64,000 bases of DNA from Thermovenabulum sp049723235 (GTDB lineage Bacteria > Bacillota > Thermosediminibacteria > Thermosediminibacterales > Thermosediminibacteraceae): assembly GCF_049723235.1 (NCBI RefSeq), contig NZ_JBNARB010000003.1, positions 1 to 64,000 of the forward strand. Reading direction: 5' to 3'. The translations under genes and the position numbers were made by a program. The notes under the pieces were generated by a model. It had not been told where the DNA came from, ran no database searches, and was given only the letters and a program-made list of their open reading frames with translations. This document shows, one piece after another, positions 17,378 through 26,403 of this stretch. How positions within the stretch are numbered: position 1 is the stretch's first letter; every line of letters starts with the position of its first letter.

Positions 17378-18775
17378 TCAACATTTTTCAAATAGATACT
17401 TTCTTCCCTCTCTCGGTACTTCCACGGGGTATTCTCCTGTAAAACACCCAAGACAAAATCCTTTTTCCTTTCCCGTTGATCTTATTAGCCCTTCGGTACT
17501 TAAATACCCCAGGCTATCCGCCCCTATGCTTTTCATTATTTCCTCTACACTTAAACTTGAGGCAATTAATTCTTTCTTTGTAGGTGTATCTATTCCAAAA
17601 TAGCAGGAATATTTGACGGGTGGGGAGGTAATTCTAACGTGTACCTCTTTGGCTCCCGCTTCTTTCAGCATTTTTACTATCTGTCCGCTGGTAGTGCCGC
17701 GAACTATGGAATCGTCTATCATGACAAGCCTCTTACCCTTTATTTCTTCCTTTAAAGGATTCAGTTTTAATCTCACTCCGAGGCTTCTCAACTTCTGCCC
17801 CGGTTGAATAAAGGTCCTGCCTATATACCTGTTTTTAATCAGACCAACCCCATAGGGGATTCCAGATTCGTAAGCAAAACCCATTGCGGCAGCTGTTCCC
17901 GAATCGGGAACACCTATAACCAGATCCGCATCGCACGGACATTCACTGGCAAGTATCCTTCCCGCATTGAACCTTGCCCGGTGTACATTAATACCGTCAA
18001 TCGTGCTGTCGGGGCGGGCAAAGTAAACAAACTCAAAAATGCACAGGGATTTTTTTGCATTAAAAGGCTTAATACTGTTTACTCCCTTTTCATTAATGAT
18101 TAATATCTCACCGGGTTCTACGTCTCTAATAAATTCCGCTCCAAGAGTATTAAAAGCACAGCTTTCAGAAGAAATTAAATAGCCTCCATTTAATTTTCCG
18201 AGACAAAGAGGCCTTAAGCCATAGGGGTCCCTTATGGCTATTAAAGAATCCAGAGTCATCAGGGCAAGGGCATAGGAACCTTTAATGTATTCCATTGTTT
18301 TTATAATAGCATCGACAAGGTCGCTTTTAGTTTCTCTTGCAATAAGATGGGCAATTACCTCGCTGTCAACAGTTGTCTGAAAAAAGGCTCCCTTCTCTTC
18401 CAGGTCCCTTCTTAAAATATCGGCATTTACCAGGTTTCCATTGTGTGCTACCGCTAAAAAGCCATTTTTGTATTTTACTACGAAGGGCTGAGCATTCACT
18501 GCAGTATTGGATCCCGTAGTAGAATACCTGACGTGCCCAATGGAAATTTTACCCTGAAGGGAATCCAAAACTTTTTCATCAAAAACCTCGTTAACAAGCC
18601 CAAGGTTTTTATGGTACAGTATCTCCTCTCCATTGCTTACAGCAATTCCCGCACTTTCCTGACCCCGGTGCTGCAGAGCAATTAGAGCATAAAACACTGT
18701 TCTGGCTATGGTGGGATCGGTTTCCTTCAAATAAACTCCGAAAACCCCGCACTCTTCTTTTAATTTGTCACTTCC
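17378..18775 (-). CDS. purF: Amidophosphoribosyltransferase
   Basis: A 465-residue glutamine PRPP amidotransferase, the committing step of purine synthesis. A longer in-frame start at 18814 lies inside purL; the ATG at 18775, preceded by GGAG and 2 bases after the purL stop, is chosen. That leaves a propeptide of nine residues before the nucleophile Cys in E-E-C-G-V-F-G-V, as in B. subtilis PurF. Further motifs are Q-H-R-G-Q-E-S-A-G, N-G-N-L, the PRPP loop V-M-I-D-D-S-I-V-R-G-T-T and four-cysteine positions suited to a structural 4Fe-4S cluster (C in S-C-Y-F-G and F-C-L-G-C-F near the C-terminus). Confidence 0.96.
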   Translation of the reverse strand, partial: GSDKLKEECGVFGVYLKETDPTIARTVFYALIALQHRGQESAGIAVSNGEEILYHKNLGLVNEVFDEKVLDSLQGKISIGHVRYSTTGSNTAVNAQPFVVKYKNGFLAVAHNGNLVNADILRRDLEEKGAFFQTTVDSEVIAHLIARETKSDLVDAIIKTMEYIKGSYALALMTLDSLIAIRDPYGLRPLCLGKLNGGYLISSESCAFNTLGAEFIRDVEPGEILIINEKGVNSIKPFNAKKSLCIFEFVYFARPDSTIDGINVHRARFNAGRILASECPCDADLVIGVPDSGTAAAMGFAYESGIPYGVGLIKNRYIGRTFIQPGQKLRSLGVRLKLNPLKEEIKGKRLVMIDDSIVRGTTSGQIVKMLKEAGAKEVHVRITSPPVKYSCYFGIDTPTKKELIASSLSVEEIMKSIGADSLGYLSTEGLIRSTGKEKGFCLGCFTGEYPVEVPREGRKYLFEKC

Positions 18776-18777
18776 CA

Positions 18778-20979
18778 TTATTTCTCCAAAGCCCATTTTA
18801 AGGAATTCCTCCAAATATATGAAATTTCATCTAATCCCAATGAAATTTTCTTCACCCTGCTATTTTTTACCGTAAACTCAAAATCATCCTTATCTACAAA
18901 GCCAAGGACCTGATAAATAATCCCTTCTTCTTCGGCCAATCTTTTAAATGTAGAAAACTCTTTTTCATCTATGCTTACTATTATCCTTGACTGAGCTTCA
19001 CCGAAAAGGACGGCATCCTCACGCAAAGATGTATAAATCTCTCCTTTAAATCCAAAACCTCCAGTTATGGCACATTCAGCCAGGGCTACAGCGAGCCCTC
19101 CTTCGGACACATCGTGAGCTGACCGTAAAAGACCAAGTTCTATTGCTTTCAAGCAAAAATCCTGTACCATTTTTTCTTTTTTCAGGTCGACCTTTGGAGG
19201 CTTTCCATACCTTATTTTATGAACATTTTTTAAATACTCACTACCGCCAAGTTCTTCGGTATTTTCACCAATTAAAATAACCAGGTCTCCCTGTTTTTTG
19301 AAAGATTGAGTGGTATGTTTTAAAATATCCTCCATCAATCCTACCATTCCAACCACCGGAGTTGGAAGAACCGCCTTATTCTTTGACTCATTGTAGAAGC
19401 TTACATTTCCGCTTACAACCGGTATTTTAAAATATTCTGCAGCTTCGGCCATACCCTCGATGCACTTTGCAAACTGGTAAATAACCTCATTTTTTTCTGG
19501 ATTTCCAAAATTAAGACAATCGGTTATGGCTAAGGGAGTTGCTCCGCTCACAACTATGTTTCTTGCCGCTTCAGCAACCGCCTGTTTTCCGCCTTCATAG
19601 GGGTCTAAATAACAATAATAAGCATTGCAGTCACAGGTCAAAGCAAGCCCTTTTTTGGTGCCTTTTACTCTCAAAACTGCTGCATCCGAACCCGGAGTTA
19701 CCACCGTATCCGTCCTTACCATGTAGTCATACTGATGATAAACGAGAGATTTATCGGCAATATTCGGCAAAGATAAAAGAATTTTAAAAACCTCATTTAA
19801 ATCTTCGGGGACTTCAACATTTACAATATCCTTTTCTTCCTGTTTTATAGGTTCCCTTATCTCGTGAATTACCTGCGGCGCCCCTTCTGCCAGGGATTTT
19901 GCCGGTACTTCAGCAATTTTTCTCTCTTTTTCCAGTACCCTTAGCATCCCATCACCGGTGACTTTTCCGATTTTGACGGCGTTCAGGTCCCATTTTTTAA
20001 AAGCCTTGATGACTTCCTCTTCGTATCCTTCTTTTACTATCAAAAGCATCCTTTCCTGAGATTCCGAGAGCATCACTTCGTAGGGGGTCATCCCCTCTTC
20101 CCTTTTTGGCACCAGATCCACATCTATTTCTATTCCCGTTCCCGCTCTTGCGGCAGTTTCCGAACAGGCTGAAGTTAAACCGGCAGCACCTAAATCCTGT
20201 ATGCCCACCACAAAATCGAATTTCAGCACTTCCAGGCATGCCTCAATAAGCAGTTTTTCCATAAAGGGGTCTCCCACCTGAACGGATGGCCTTTTTTCCT
20301 TGGAATCTTCTGAAAGTTCTTCTGAAGCAAAACTGGCACCGTGTATGCCATCCCTCCCCGTCAAAGCACCCACCAGCATTACGGAGTTACCTACACCCCT
20401 TGCGGTTCCCCTTTTTATTTCGTCCTTTTTAATAATTCCAACGCACATAGCATTAACCAGGGGATTTTCCTCGTACTCATCGCTGAAATAAGTTTCACCA
20501 CCCACAGTAGGTATGCCTACCGAATTACCGTAATCGCCTATGCCCGCTACTACATTGCTGAAAAGATATTTAACCCTGGGGTTTTCCAGATTTCCAAATC
20601 TCAGAGAATCGAGCAAGGCAACAGGTCTTGCTCCCATTGCCACAATATCGCGAATTATTCCACCCACTCCCGTTGCTGCTCCTTGATAGGGTTCAACTGC
20701 AGAAGGGTGATTATGACTTTCGATTTTCAAAACTACCGCTAAGCCATCATCGATATCCACTATTCCGGCATTTTCACCGGGGCCTACCAGAACCCTTTCT
20801 CCCTTCGTAGGAAATCTTCTCAGGTACTTTTTTGAATTTTTATAGCTGCAGTGCTCCGACCACATTACCGAATACATTCCGAGTTCCACATGATTGGGCT
20901 CTCTTTTCAGGGTATTTACAATTTCCCTGTACTCGTTTTCATTTAAACCTAATTTTAGTGCTTCTTTCAGCATGGTCAT
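18778..20979 (-). CDS. purL: FGAM synthase large subunit PurL
   Basis: A 733-residue small-type PurL that works with PurQ and PurS. Motifs: G-M-Y-S-V-M-W-S-E-H-C-S-Y-K-N-S, the K-I-E-S-H-N-H-P-S-A-V-E-P-Y-Q-G-A-A-T-G-V-G-G block, and internal second-half D-C-L-N-F-G-N-P and H-D-V-S-E-G-G-L. It performs ATP-dependent amidation of FGAR using ammonia from PurQ. The start ATG overlaps the purQ stop (ATGA), with GGGAGGG upstream. Normal length for the Gram-positive three-subunit enzyme. Confidence 0.98.
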   Translation of the reverse strand: MTMLKEALKLGLNENEYREIVNTLKREPNHVELGMYSVMWSEHCSYKNSKKYLRRFPTKGERVLVGPGENAGIVDIDDGLAVVLKIESHNHPSAVEPYQGAATGVGGIIRDIVAMGARPVALLDSLRFGNLENPRVKYLFSNVVAGIGDYGNSVGIPTVGGETYFSDEYEENPLVNAMCVGIIKKDEIKRGTARGVGNSVMLVGALTGRDGIHGASFASEELSEDSKEKRPSVQVGDPFMEKLLIEACLEVLKFDFVVGIQDLGAAGLTSACSETAARAGTGIEIDVDLVPKREEGMTPYEVMLSESQERMLLIVKEGYEEEVIKAFKKWDLNAVKIGKVTGDGMLRVLEKERKIAEVPAKSLAEGAPQVIHEIREPIKQEEKDIVNVEVPEDLNEVFKILLSLPNIADKSLVYHQYDYMVRTDTVVTPGSDAAVLRVKGTKKGLALTCDCNAYYCYLDPYEGGKQAVAEAARNIVVSGATPLAITDCLNFGNPEKNEVIYQFAKCIEGMAEAAEYFKIPVVSGNVSFYNESKNKAVLPTPVVGMVGLMEDILKHTTQSFKKQGDLVILIGENTEELGGSEYLKNVHKIRYGKPPKVDLKKEKMVQDFCLKAIELGLLRSAHDVSEGGLAVALAECAITGGFGFKGEIYTSLREDAVLFGEAQSRIIVSIDEKEFSTFKRLAEEEGIIYQVLGFVDKDDFEFTVKNSRVKKISLGLDEISYIWRNSLKWALEK

Positions 20980-21680
20980 AGAGCCCTCCCTTTTATAAAT
21001 TCTAGTACGGATTCAAAAAGCCTTTTCCCATCGGTATTTTTTAGAATTTCCTCCGCACACCTTTCCGGATGGGGCATTAGCCCAAGAACGTTTTTGTTCT
21101 CATTGCAAATTCCGGCAATATTCATAACGGAACCGTTAGGGTTGGATTCCTCCGTAACATTTCCATCTTTATCACAATAGGTAAAAATTATTTGCCCGTT
21201 ATTTTTTAATTTTTCTAAGGTATTTTCAGGGGCATAAAAATTACCGAATCCGTGCGCAACCGGCATCTTAATAATTTCACCTTTTTTATAAAGATGAGTA
21301 AAGGGCGTATCGTTATTTTCCACCCTTAAATAAACCTCATGGCAGTGAAACTTCAGATCCCTGTTTTTCATCATCGCTCCTTCTAAAAGACCGGCTTCAA
21401 GTAAAATCTGAAATCCATTACAAATTCCAAGAATTAGCTTTCCTTTTTCAAAAGCCTTTACAACACTTTCCATAGCCTTTGAAAAACGGGCAATAGCCCC
21501 TGCCCTTAAGTAATCACCGTAAGAAAATCCCCCCGGAAGAACTATTAAATCAAAATCTTCGGGAGAAAATTTCTCCTTATGAAAAACATATTCTGTATTT
21601 TGCCCCATAACATCTTTTAAAACATGATAACAATCCAGATCACAATTGGAACCAGGAAATACAATAACCGCACACCTCAT
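20976..21680 (-). CDS. purQ: FGAM synthase glutaminase subunit PurQ
   Basis: A 234-residue class I glutamine amidotransferase supplying ammonia to PurL. It has V-F-P-G-S-N-C-D-L-D at the start, L-P-G-G-F-S-Y-G-D-Y-L-R-A-G-A, nucleophile Cys in L-G-I-C-N-G-F-Q, and the catalytic His/Glu in M-P-H-P-E-R. Start and stop overlap purS and purL by 4 bases each, so translation is coupled. Confidence 0.98.
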   Translation of the reverse strand: MRCAVIVFPGSNCDLDCYHVLKDVMGQNTEYVFHKEKFSPEDFDLIVLPGGFSYGDYLRAGAIARFSKAMESVVKAFEKGKLILGICNGFQILLEAGLLEGAMMKNRDLKFHCHEVYLRVENNDTPFTHLYKKGEIIKMPVAHGFGNFYAPENTLEKLKNNGQIIFTYCDKDGNVTEESNPNGSVMNIAGICNENKNVLGLMPHPERCAEEILKNTDGKRLFESVLEFIKGRAL

Positions 21681-21931
21681 TTTTCTTCCTCCATAATAGT
21701 AAAGGTGAAATCTTCAATTACGGGATTTGCAAGAAGGCTTTCGCACATTTCCCTTACAGTCTTTTGGGCTTCTTCCTTAGATTCGGCTTCCAATTTTAAA
21801 AAAATTAACCTCCCTATGCTCACATCATAAACCTTAGAAAATCCTAAGTGATGCAAAGCTCCCTTAACGGCTTGTCCCTGAGGGTCTAAAACGCCCTTTT
21901 TGTACATGACCCTTATTTCCGCATAGTACAT
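21677..21931 (-). CDS. purS: FGAM synthase subunit PurS
   Basis: An 84-residue PurS that bridges PurQ and PurL. Characteristic Y-K-K-G-V-L-D-P-Q-G, A-L-H-H-L-G-F and V-R-x-G-R/I-G-R-L-I-F-L-K are present. Position between purC and purQ and the 4-base overlap with purQ confirm the call. Confidence 0.96.
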   Translation of the reverse strand: MYYAEIRVMYKKGVLDPQGQAVKGALHHLGFSKVYDVSIGRLIFLKLEAESKEEAQKTVREMCESLLANPVIEDFTFTIMEEEK

Positions 21932-21944
21932 AATATTTCCCCCT

Positions 21945-22649
21945 TTAATCTTTTAACCTGTTATAAACTTCCCTGTAGGCTTCTATAATATTACCCAGGT
22001 CCCTTCTGAACCTATCCTTATCCAATTTTTCTTTTGTATTAATGTCCCAGAAACGGCAAGTATCGGGAGAAATTTCGTCAGCCAGAAGTATTTTCCCGTC
22101 CTTTTCCCCGAATTCCAGTTTAAAGTCCACCAGCAGGATGCCTTTAGTCATTAAATATTCTTTTAAAATATTGTTTATATTGAAGGCCATCTCTTCTATC
22201 TTTTTTAATTCTTCTTCTGAGGCAATACCCAGGGCTATAAGGTGGTAATTGTTAATCATGGGGTCACCCAATCTGTCATCCTTTAAACAGAATTCAAGAA
22301 CCGGCCTTTTCAATTCAAATCCTTCCTCAATACCGTATCTTTTGGCCATGCTTCCTGCGGCTATGTTTCTCACTATTACTTCTATGGGGAGTATTTTAAC
22401 TGATTTTACAAGCATCTCCCTGTCATTTAGCCTTTTTACATAATGGGTATCAATTCCTTTTTTTCCCAGAAGTTCAAAAAATATGGTAGAAATTCTGCAG
22501 TTTAAAATTCCTTTATCTTCTATTACCCCTTTTTTCTTTCCATCAAAAGCTGTAGCTTCATCTTTAAATTCCATTATCAGTAAGGATGGGTCGGAAGTTT
22601 TATAGACCTTTTTAGCCTTACCTTCGTAAAGGAGTTCTAATTTTTCCAT
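21945..22649 (-). CDS. purC: SAICAR synthase
   Basis: A 234-residue enzyme joining aspartate to CAIR. Motifs: L-L-Y-E-G-K-A-K-K-V-Y near the start, E-F-K-D-E-A-T-A-F-D-G-K-K, I-E-V-I-V-R-N-I-A-A-G-S and L-A-D-E-I-S-P-D-T-C-R-F-W-D. An upstream in-frame ATG at 22670 lacks a ribosome site; AAAGGTGG precedes the ATG at 22649, which is chosen. The next step would need purB (adenylosuccinate lyase), which is not in this cluster. Confidence 0.96.
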   Translation of the reverse strand: MEKLELLYEGKAKKVYKTSDPSLLIMEFKDEATAFDGKKKGVIEDKGILNCRISTIFFELLGKKGIDTHYVKRLNDREMLVKSVKILPIEVIVRNIAAGSMAKRYGIEEGFELKRPVLEFCLKDDRLGDPMINNYHLIALGIASEEELKKIEEMAFNINNILKEYLMTKGILLVDFKLEFGEKDGKILLADEISPDTCRFWDINTKEKLDKDRFRRDLGNIIEAYREVYNRLKD

Positions 22650-22681
22650 TTTTATTCCACCTTTCCCCATTTTTTTACCAA

Positions 22682-23197
22682 TTACACATTTAAATATTCC
22701 CTGTATCCCTTTTCTTCCAAATTCCTTGCTTTTTCTTCCACTTCTCGTCTCATCTTTTCCTTATATTCTTTAATCTTATTTCTAACTTCGGGGATTTTTA
22801 TTCCTATTATCTCCGCTGCCAGCAAACCCGCATTTTTTGCATTATTAATAGCAACGGTAGCCACCGGTACCCCTGCCGGCATTTGAACAATTGAAAGAAG
22901 GGAATCCAAACCCTGTAAGGCAGAAGTTTTTACGGGAACTCCGATAACCGGAAGGCATGTTATTGAAGCTACCATACCCGGCAGGTGAGCCGCTCCACCG
23001 GCCCCAGCTATTATTACCTCCAATCCCCTATCGGCACAGCTTCTCGCGTAATCAAACATTCTTTCCGGCGTTCTATGGGCTGATACGATGGTAATTTCGT
23101 ATTCAATTTCGAAGTATTCAAGAACCTCCGCCGCTTCTTTCATTACCGGCAAATCGGAATCACTGCCCATTATGATACCTACTAACGGTTTATTCAT
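22682..23197 (-). CDS. purE: N5-CAIR mutase
   Basis: A 171-residue class I PurE, converting N5-CAIR to CAIR. Conserved G-S-D-S-D-L-P near residue 11, S-A-H-R-T-P-E-R near 40, A-G-A-G-G-A-A-H-L-P-G-M and P-V-x-G-V-P are all visible. It overlaps purK by 4 bases (ATGA), and the presence of purK supports the class I N5-CAIR route. Confidence 0.97.
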   Translation of the reverse strand: MNKPLVGIIMGSDSDLPVMKEAAEVLEYFEIEYEITIVSAHRTPERMFDYARSCADRGLEVIIAGAGGAAHLPGMVASITCLPVIGVPVKTSALQGLDSLLSIVQMPAGVPVATVAINNAKNAGLLAAEIIGIKIPEVRNKIKEYKEKMRREVEEKARNLEEKGYREYLNV

Positions 23198-24351
23198 TTT
23201 CTTACCTCCGATGTTATTTTTAGTAATTTTTTTGCCTTTACAGCCTTTTCGATAGCTTTTTCTATATTTTCATCAAGAACTGTAATATGCCCCATCTTTC
23301 TAAAGGGTTTGGTGATACTCTTCCCGTAAAAATGAAAGGATAAACCTTCTATCGAAAGGGCTTCTTTTAGTCCCTCGATTAAAGGAGCACCTTCGTATCC
23401 CTTTCCTCCCAGTATATTTACCATCACTGCCGGTATCAGTAATTTTGTGCTTCCAAGGGGCAAACCCGTTATTGCTCTAATATGTTGTTCAAACTGGCTT
23501 GTAGTACATGCTTCAATGGTATAATGTCCGGAATTGTGAGGCCTTGGTGCCACCTCATTTACCAATATTTTTTTATCCTTAGTAAGAAACAATTCTATGC
23601 CAAAAACGCCTATTCCATTTAATATTTCCACCGTTTTTACGGCAATTGCTTTAGCCTCTTTTTCTACATCCTCAGAAATTTTTGCAGGTGCAATAACCAT
23701 ATCGCATATATTCGCTTCTTCATCAAAAATCATCTCCACCACCGGGTAACTTTTCATTTCTCCCTTGCTGCTTCTTGCCACCATTACTGCAAGTTCTTTT
23801 TCAATATCCACATACTCTTCTAAATAAGATTCCACTTTTAAAATTTTTTTAAGATCCTCATAACCTCTAATTAGCTGGACTCCCCTGCCGTCGTATCCAC
23901 CTTTTCTTGCTTTTTGAACACAGGGAAAACCGAAATTTTTAAAACAGCCTGGTTCCAAAGATTCAAGCAATTTAAACTTTGGGACCGGAATTCCCGCAGC
24001 ATATAAAACCTGTTTTTGCAGAAACTTATCCTGGATTATTTCCAGCAAAGCCGGCGAGGGAAAAATTTTATATCCTTCATCCATAAGTATTTTTAAAATT
24101 CGAGTACTAATATGTTCAATATCATAAGTGATAACTTCACTTTCCCCCGCAAGATCTCTTATTTTGTCTTCATCGTAGAAATCCCCCACCAAAACCCTGT
24201 CACAAACCGAAGATGCCGGGCAATCAGGTGCCGGGTCCAATACCGAAACAAAAAAACCCATCTTTTTTGCGCTCTGCGCCATCATTTTAGCCAGTTGTCC
24301 CCCACCTATGATTCCTATCTTTGCCAGGGGAAATCCATATTTATCTTTCAT
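23194..24351 (-). CDS. purK: N5-CAIR synthetase
   Basis: A 385-residue ATP-grasp carboxylase: I-G-I-I-G-G-G-Q-L-A-K-M at the N-terminus, V-Q-K-A-R-K-G-G-Y-D-G-R-G-V-Q in the ATP-grasp loop, and N-E-V-A-P-R-P-H-N-S-G-H-Y-T-I-E-A in the active site. It carboxylates AIR to N5-CAIR. It is the first gene of the operon, preceded by a GGAGG site, a promoter and a possible operator. In B. subtilis the order is purE-K; here it is reversed. Confidence 0.97.
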   Translation of the reverse strand: MKDKYGFPLAKIGIIGGGQLAKMMAQSAKKMGFFVSVLDPAPDCPASSVCDRVLVGDFYDEDKIRDLAGESEVITYDIEHISTRILKILMDEGYKIFPSPALLEIIQDKFLQKQVLYAAGIPVPKFKLLESLEPGCFKNFGFPCVQKARKGGYDGRGVQLIRGYEDLKKILKVESYLEEYVDIEKELAVMVARSSKGEMKSYPVVEMIFDEEANICDMVIAPAKISEDVEKEAKAIAVKTVEILNGIGVFGIELFLTKDKKILVNEVAPRPHNSGHYTIEACTTSQFEQHIRAITGLPLGSTKLLIPAVMVNILGGKGYEGAPLIEGLKEALSIEGLSFHFYGKSITKPFRKMGHITVLDENIEKAIEKAVKAKKLLKITSEVRK

Positions 24352-24432
24352 ATAATTACCTCCGCCTTATTAATCGATATAAATTATTTCGTCGCTGATT
24401 TAACTATATTAGAACTATGTAAAAAATTTATT

Positions 24433-24450
24433 GTTCGTTTTTATACGAAT
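24433..24450. promoter_or_regulatory. Possible PurR-type operator palindrome
   Basis: TTCGT-(6)-ACGAA inverted repeat in the purK leader; the minus-strand arm reads ACGAACAATAA, close to the ACGAACATTA half-site of the Firmicute PurR box. It lies about 30 bases downstream of the predicted transcription start. Only one clear half-site pair is visible. Confidence 0.35.
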
Positions 24451-24487
24451 ATTATTATGATTAATTTATGTTTTGTTTGTTTATATA

Positions 24488-24516
24488 AATATATCATATG
24501 TCGTCCTTATTATCAA
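24488..24516 (-). promoter_or_regulatory. Promoter of the purine operon
   Basis: Minus-strand TTGATA (24516-24511), 17-base spacer, TATATT (24493-24488). It is the only well-spaced sigma-A-like pair upstream of purK. Confidence 0.6.
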
Positions 24517-24544
24517 TAATTAACTGAAAATTTATCACCAAAAA

Positions 24545-24580
24545 TAAATAAAAAATGCGAAGCTTTGAGCTTCGCATTTT
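24545..24580 (-). terminator. Intrinsic terminator after HAD phosphatase gene
   Basis: Stem AAAATGCGAAGCT / AGCTTCGCATTTT (24552-24580, 3-base loop). On the minus strand the T-rich arm runs on into TTTATTTATTTT. It ends the dipeptidase-to-HAD operon. Confidence 0.9.
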
Positions 24581-24584
24581 ACTT

Positions 24585-25214
24585 TTATAAATAATTCCAT
24601 AATTCCTGTGGTTTCCTGCATATTTTAACAGGTTTTTCTTCAAAATATTTCAATTTATCCCTTTCCCCCCAATTGGCAAGGATAAAATCCACCCCGGCAT
24701 TTTTAGCACATTCATAATCCACCATGGTATCCCCCACATATACCGCTTCGCTTTTTAAGGCCTTTAACTTTTTTAAGGCTATTTCCAATTGATCGGTATG
24801 GGGTTTGGGTTTTAAATTGCTGCTGTAAGGTACAATAACATCAAAGTATTCCAATACTTCTTTTAATTTATCATCTTCAAAGATTTCGTAATCGTATCTG
24901 GCCGAAACTATCCCCAGTTTGAAGCCCTGTAATTTTAATTTTTTTAAAAGTTCCTTTACCCCGGGGTATAAATAAGCTTTATGGGCAAATCTTTTTATGT
25001 TTTCAAACCAAATCCTTAAAGTTTCCTCAACTCTTTCAATTTTTAATCTTTCCAAGGAATGCTGTCCCGGAAGCCAGATGGCGAATTCAATTTCTTCATC
25101 CTCAAAATCTTTCTCATAGAGGTCTTTCATTGTTACCTTGAGGCTTTCTAAGGTGACATGTTCGCTGGCTATCAGCGTTCCATCCACGTCGAAGATTACG
25201 AATTTTTTTTGCAT
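24585..25214 (-). CDS. HAD-superfamily phosphatase
   Basis: A 209-residue HAD hydrolase: motif I F-D-V-D-G-T-L near residue 10, an alpha-helical cap, motif II G-I-V-S-A-R around 100, K-P-K-P-H as motif III, and Y-V-G-D-T-M-V-D-Y-E as motif IV. This is the phosphoglycolate phosphatase/PpaX-like subfamily, substrate unknown. A GTG 9 bases upstream overlaps the AGGTGGT ribosome site, so the ATG at 25214 is chosen. It begins 9 bases after the aminotransferase stop. Confidence 0.85.
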   Translation of the reverse strand: MQKKFVIFDVDGTLIASEHVTLESLKVTMKDLYEKDFEDEEIEFAIWLPGQHSLERLKIERVEETLRIWFENIKRFAHKAYLYPGVKELLKKLKLQGFKLGIVSARYDYEIFEDDKLKEVLEYFDVIVPYSSNLKPKPHTDQLEIALKKLKALKSEAVYVGDTMVDYECAKNAGVDFILANWGERDKLKYFEEKPVKICRKPQELWNYL

Positions 25215-25223
25215 TTTTACCAC

Positions 25224-26390
25224 CTATTTTAAACCATTAATAAATTTTTTTATTCTGATAACTGCCTCTTTCAGGTTTTCCATTGAAGTGGAATAAGCTA
25301 TCCTGATAAACCCCTCTCCGCCATCTCCAAAAGCACTTCCCGGCACCACCGCCACCTTCTCCTCTTTCAGCAATCTTTCAGCAAATTCCGGGTCGGAAAT
25401 TCCAAATTTCTTTATCGAAGGAAATATATAAAATGCTCCTTTGGGTTCAAAACAGTCAAACCCTAAATTAATCAAACTATTAAAAAGAAACCTTCTTCTT
25501 CTATCGTATTCCCTGCGCATTTCTTCCACGTCTTTTTTACCGTGTTTTAACGCCTCTATACCAGCAAACTGGGAAAGGGATGATGCGCAGGTCACGCTGT
25601 ACTGATGCACTTTTAAAATTTCCTGGGCAAGCCCTCCGGGAGCAGCTATAAATCCAAGTCTCCAGCCGGTCATTGAAAAAGATTTAGAAAATCCATTAAT
25701 GGTAATGGTCCTTTCCCTCATTCCCTCAATAGCTGCAAAGGGAATATGGTCCTGTTCATAGGATAATTCTGCGTAAATCTCGTCGGAAATCACTAGTAAG
25801 TCGTATTTTTCAACCACCTCTGCGATTTCCTCTAAGTCTTTTTTTGTCAGTACCGCACCCGTGGGATTGTTGGGGTAAGGCAATATCAGGGCTTTAGTAT
25901 TTTTTGTAATGTATTTTTCCAGTACATCTTTTTTGAGCTTAAATTCATCTTCAAAATATGTAGGGACAAATATAGGTACTCCCCCTGCCAGCTGGGTGCA
26001 GGGTTTATATGCAATGAAAGATGGTACGGGTATTAAAACTTCATCTCCGGGATTTATTATGGTCCTGAGGGCAATATCAATAGCTTCACTGGCGCCTATT
26101 GTTACAATTATTTCGGTGTCCGGCCTGTATTTTAAGCCAAACCTCTCCTCTAAATATTCGGATATAGCTTTTCTAAGCTCTGGCAAACCCGGATTGGGCG
26201 TATATCCTAAATTGTATCTATCCAGCGCTACCTTAGCAGCTTCCCTTATATGAAGAGGAGTAGCAAAATCGGGCTCTCCAATACAAAGGGAAATAGCATC
26301 GGGCATCTGATAAACCAGATTAAAAAAATGACGAATAGTAGAAAATTCCACTTGTTTTACTTTTGTCGATACATATTTTTCGTAATTCAT
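25224..26390 (-). CDS. PLP-dependent class I/II aminotransferase
   Basis: A 388-residue fold-type I aminotransferase. Visible are the S-L-C-I-G-E-P-D-F-A-T-P start of the substrate domain, Y-P-N-N-P-T-G-A near 170, S-D-E-I-Y-A, and the PLP lysine in N-G-F-S-K-S-F-S-M-T-G-W-R-L-G. It is of the PatA/aspartate-aminotransferase type; amino-acid preference is not readable. An in-frame start at 26444 would overlap nth; GGAGGG lies just before the ATG at 26390. Confidence 0.92.
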   Translation of the reverse strand: MNYEKYVSTKVKQVEFSTIRHFFNLVYQMPDAISLCIGEPDFATPLHIREAAKVALDRYNLGYTPNPGLPELRKAISEYLEERFGLKYRPDTEIIVTIGASEAIDIALRTIINPGDEVLIPVPSFIAYKPCTQLAGGVPIFVPTYFEDEFKLKKDVLEKYITKNTKALILPYPNNPTGAVLTKKDLEEIAEVVEKYDLLVISDEIYAELSYEQDHIPFAAIEGMRERTITINGFSKSFSMTGWRLGFIAAPGGLAQEILKVHQYSVTCASSLSQFAGIEALKHGKKDVEEMRREYDRRRRFLFNSLINLGFDCFEPKGAFYIFPSIKKFGISDPEFAERLLKEEKVAVVPGSAFGDGGEGFIRIAYSTSMENLKEAVIRIKKFINGLK

Positions 26391-26403
26391 AAAATCCCTC
26401 CAC

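Noticed and set aside
24352..24584. Purine riboswitch upstream of purK
   Set aside because: No conserved three-way junction or loop-loop sequences were found in the leader.
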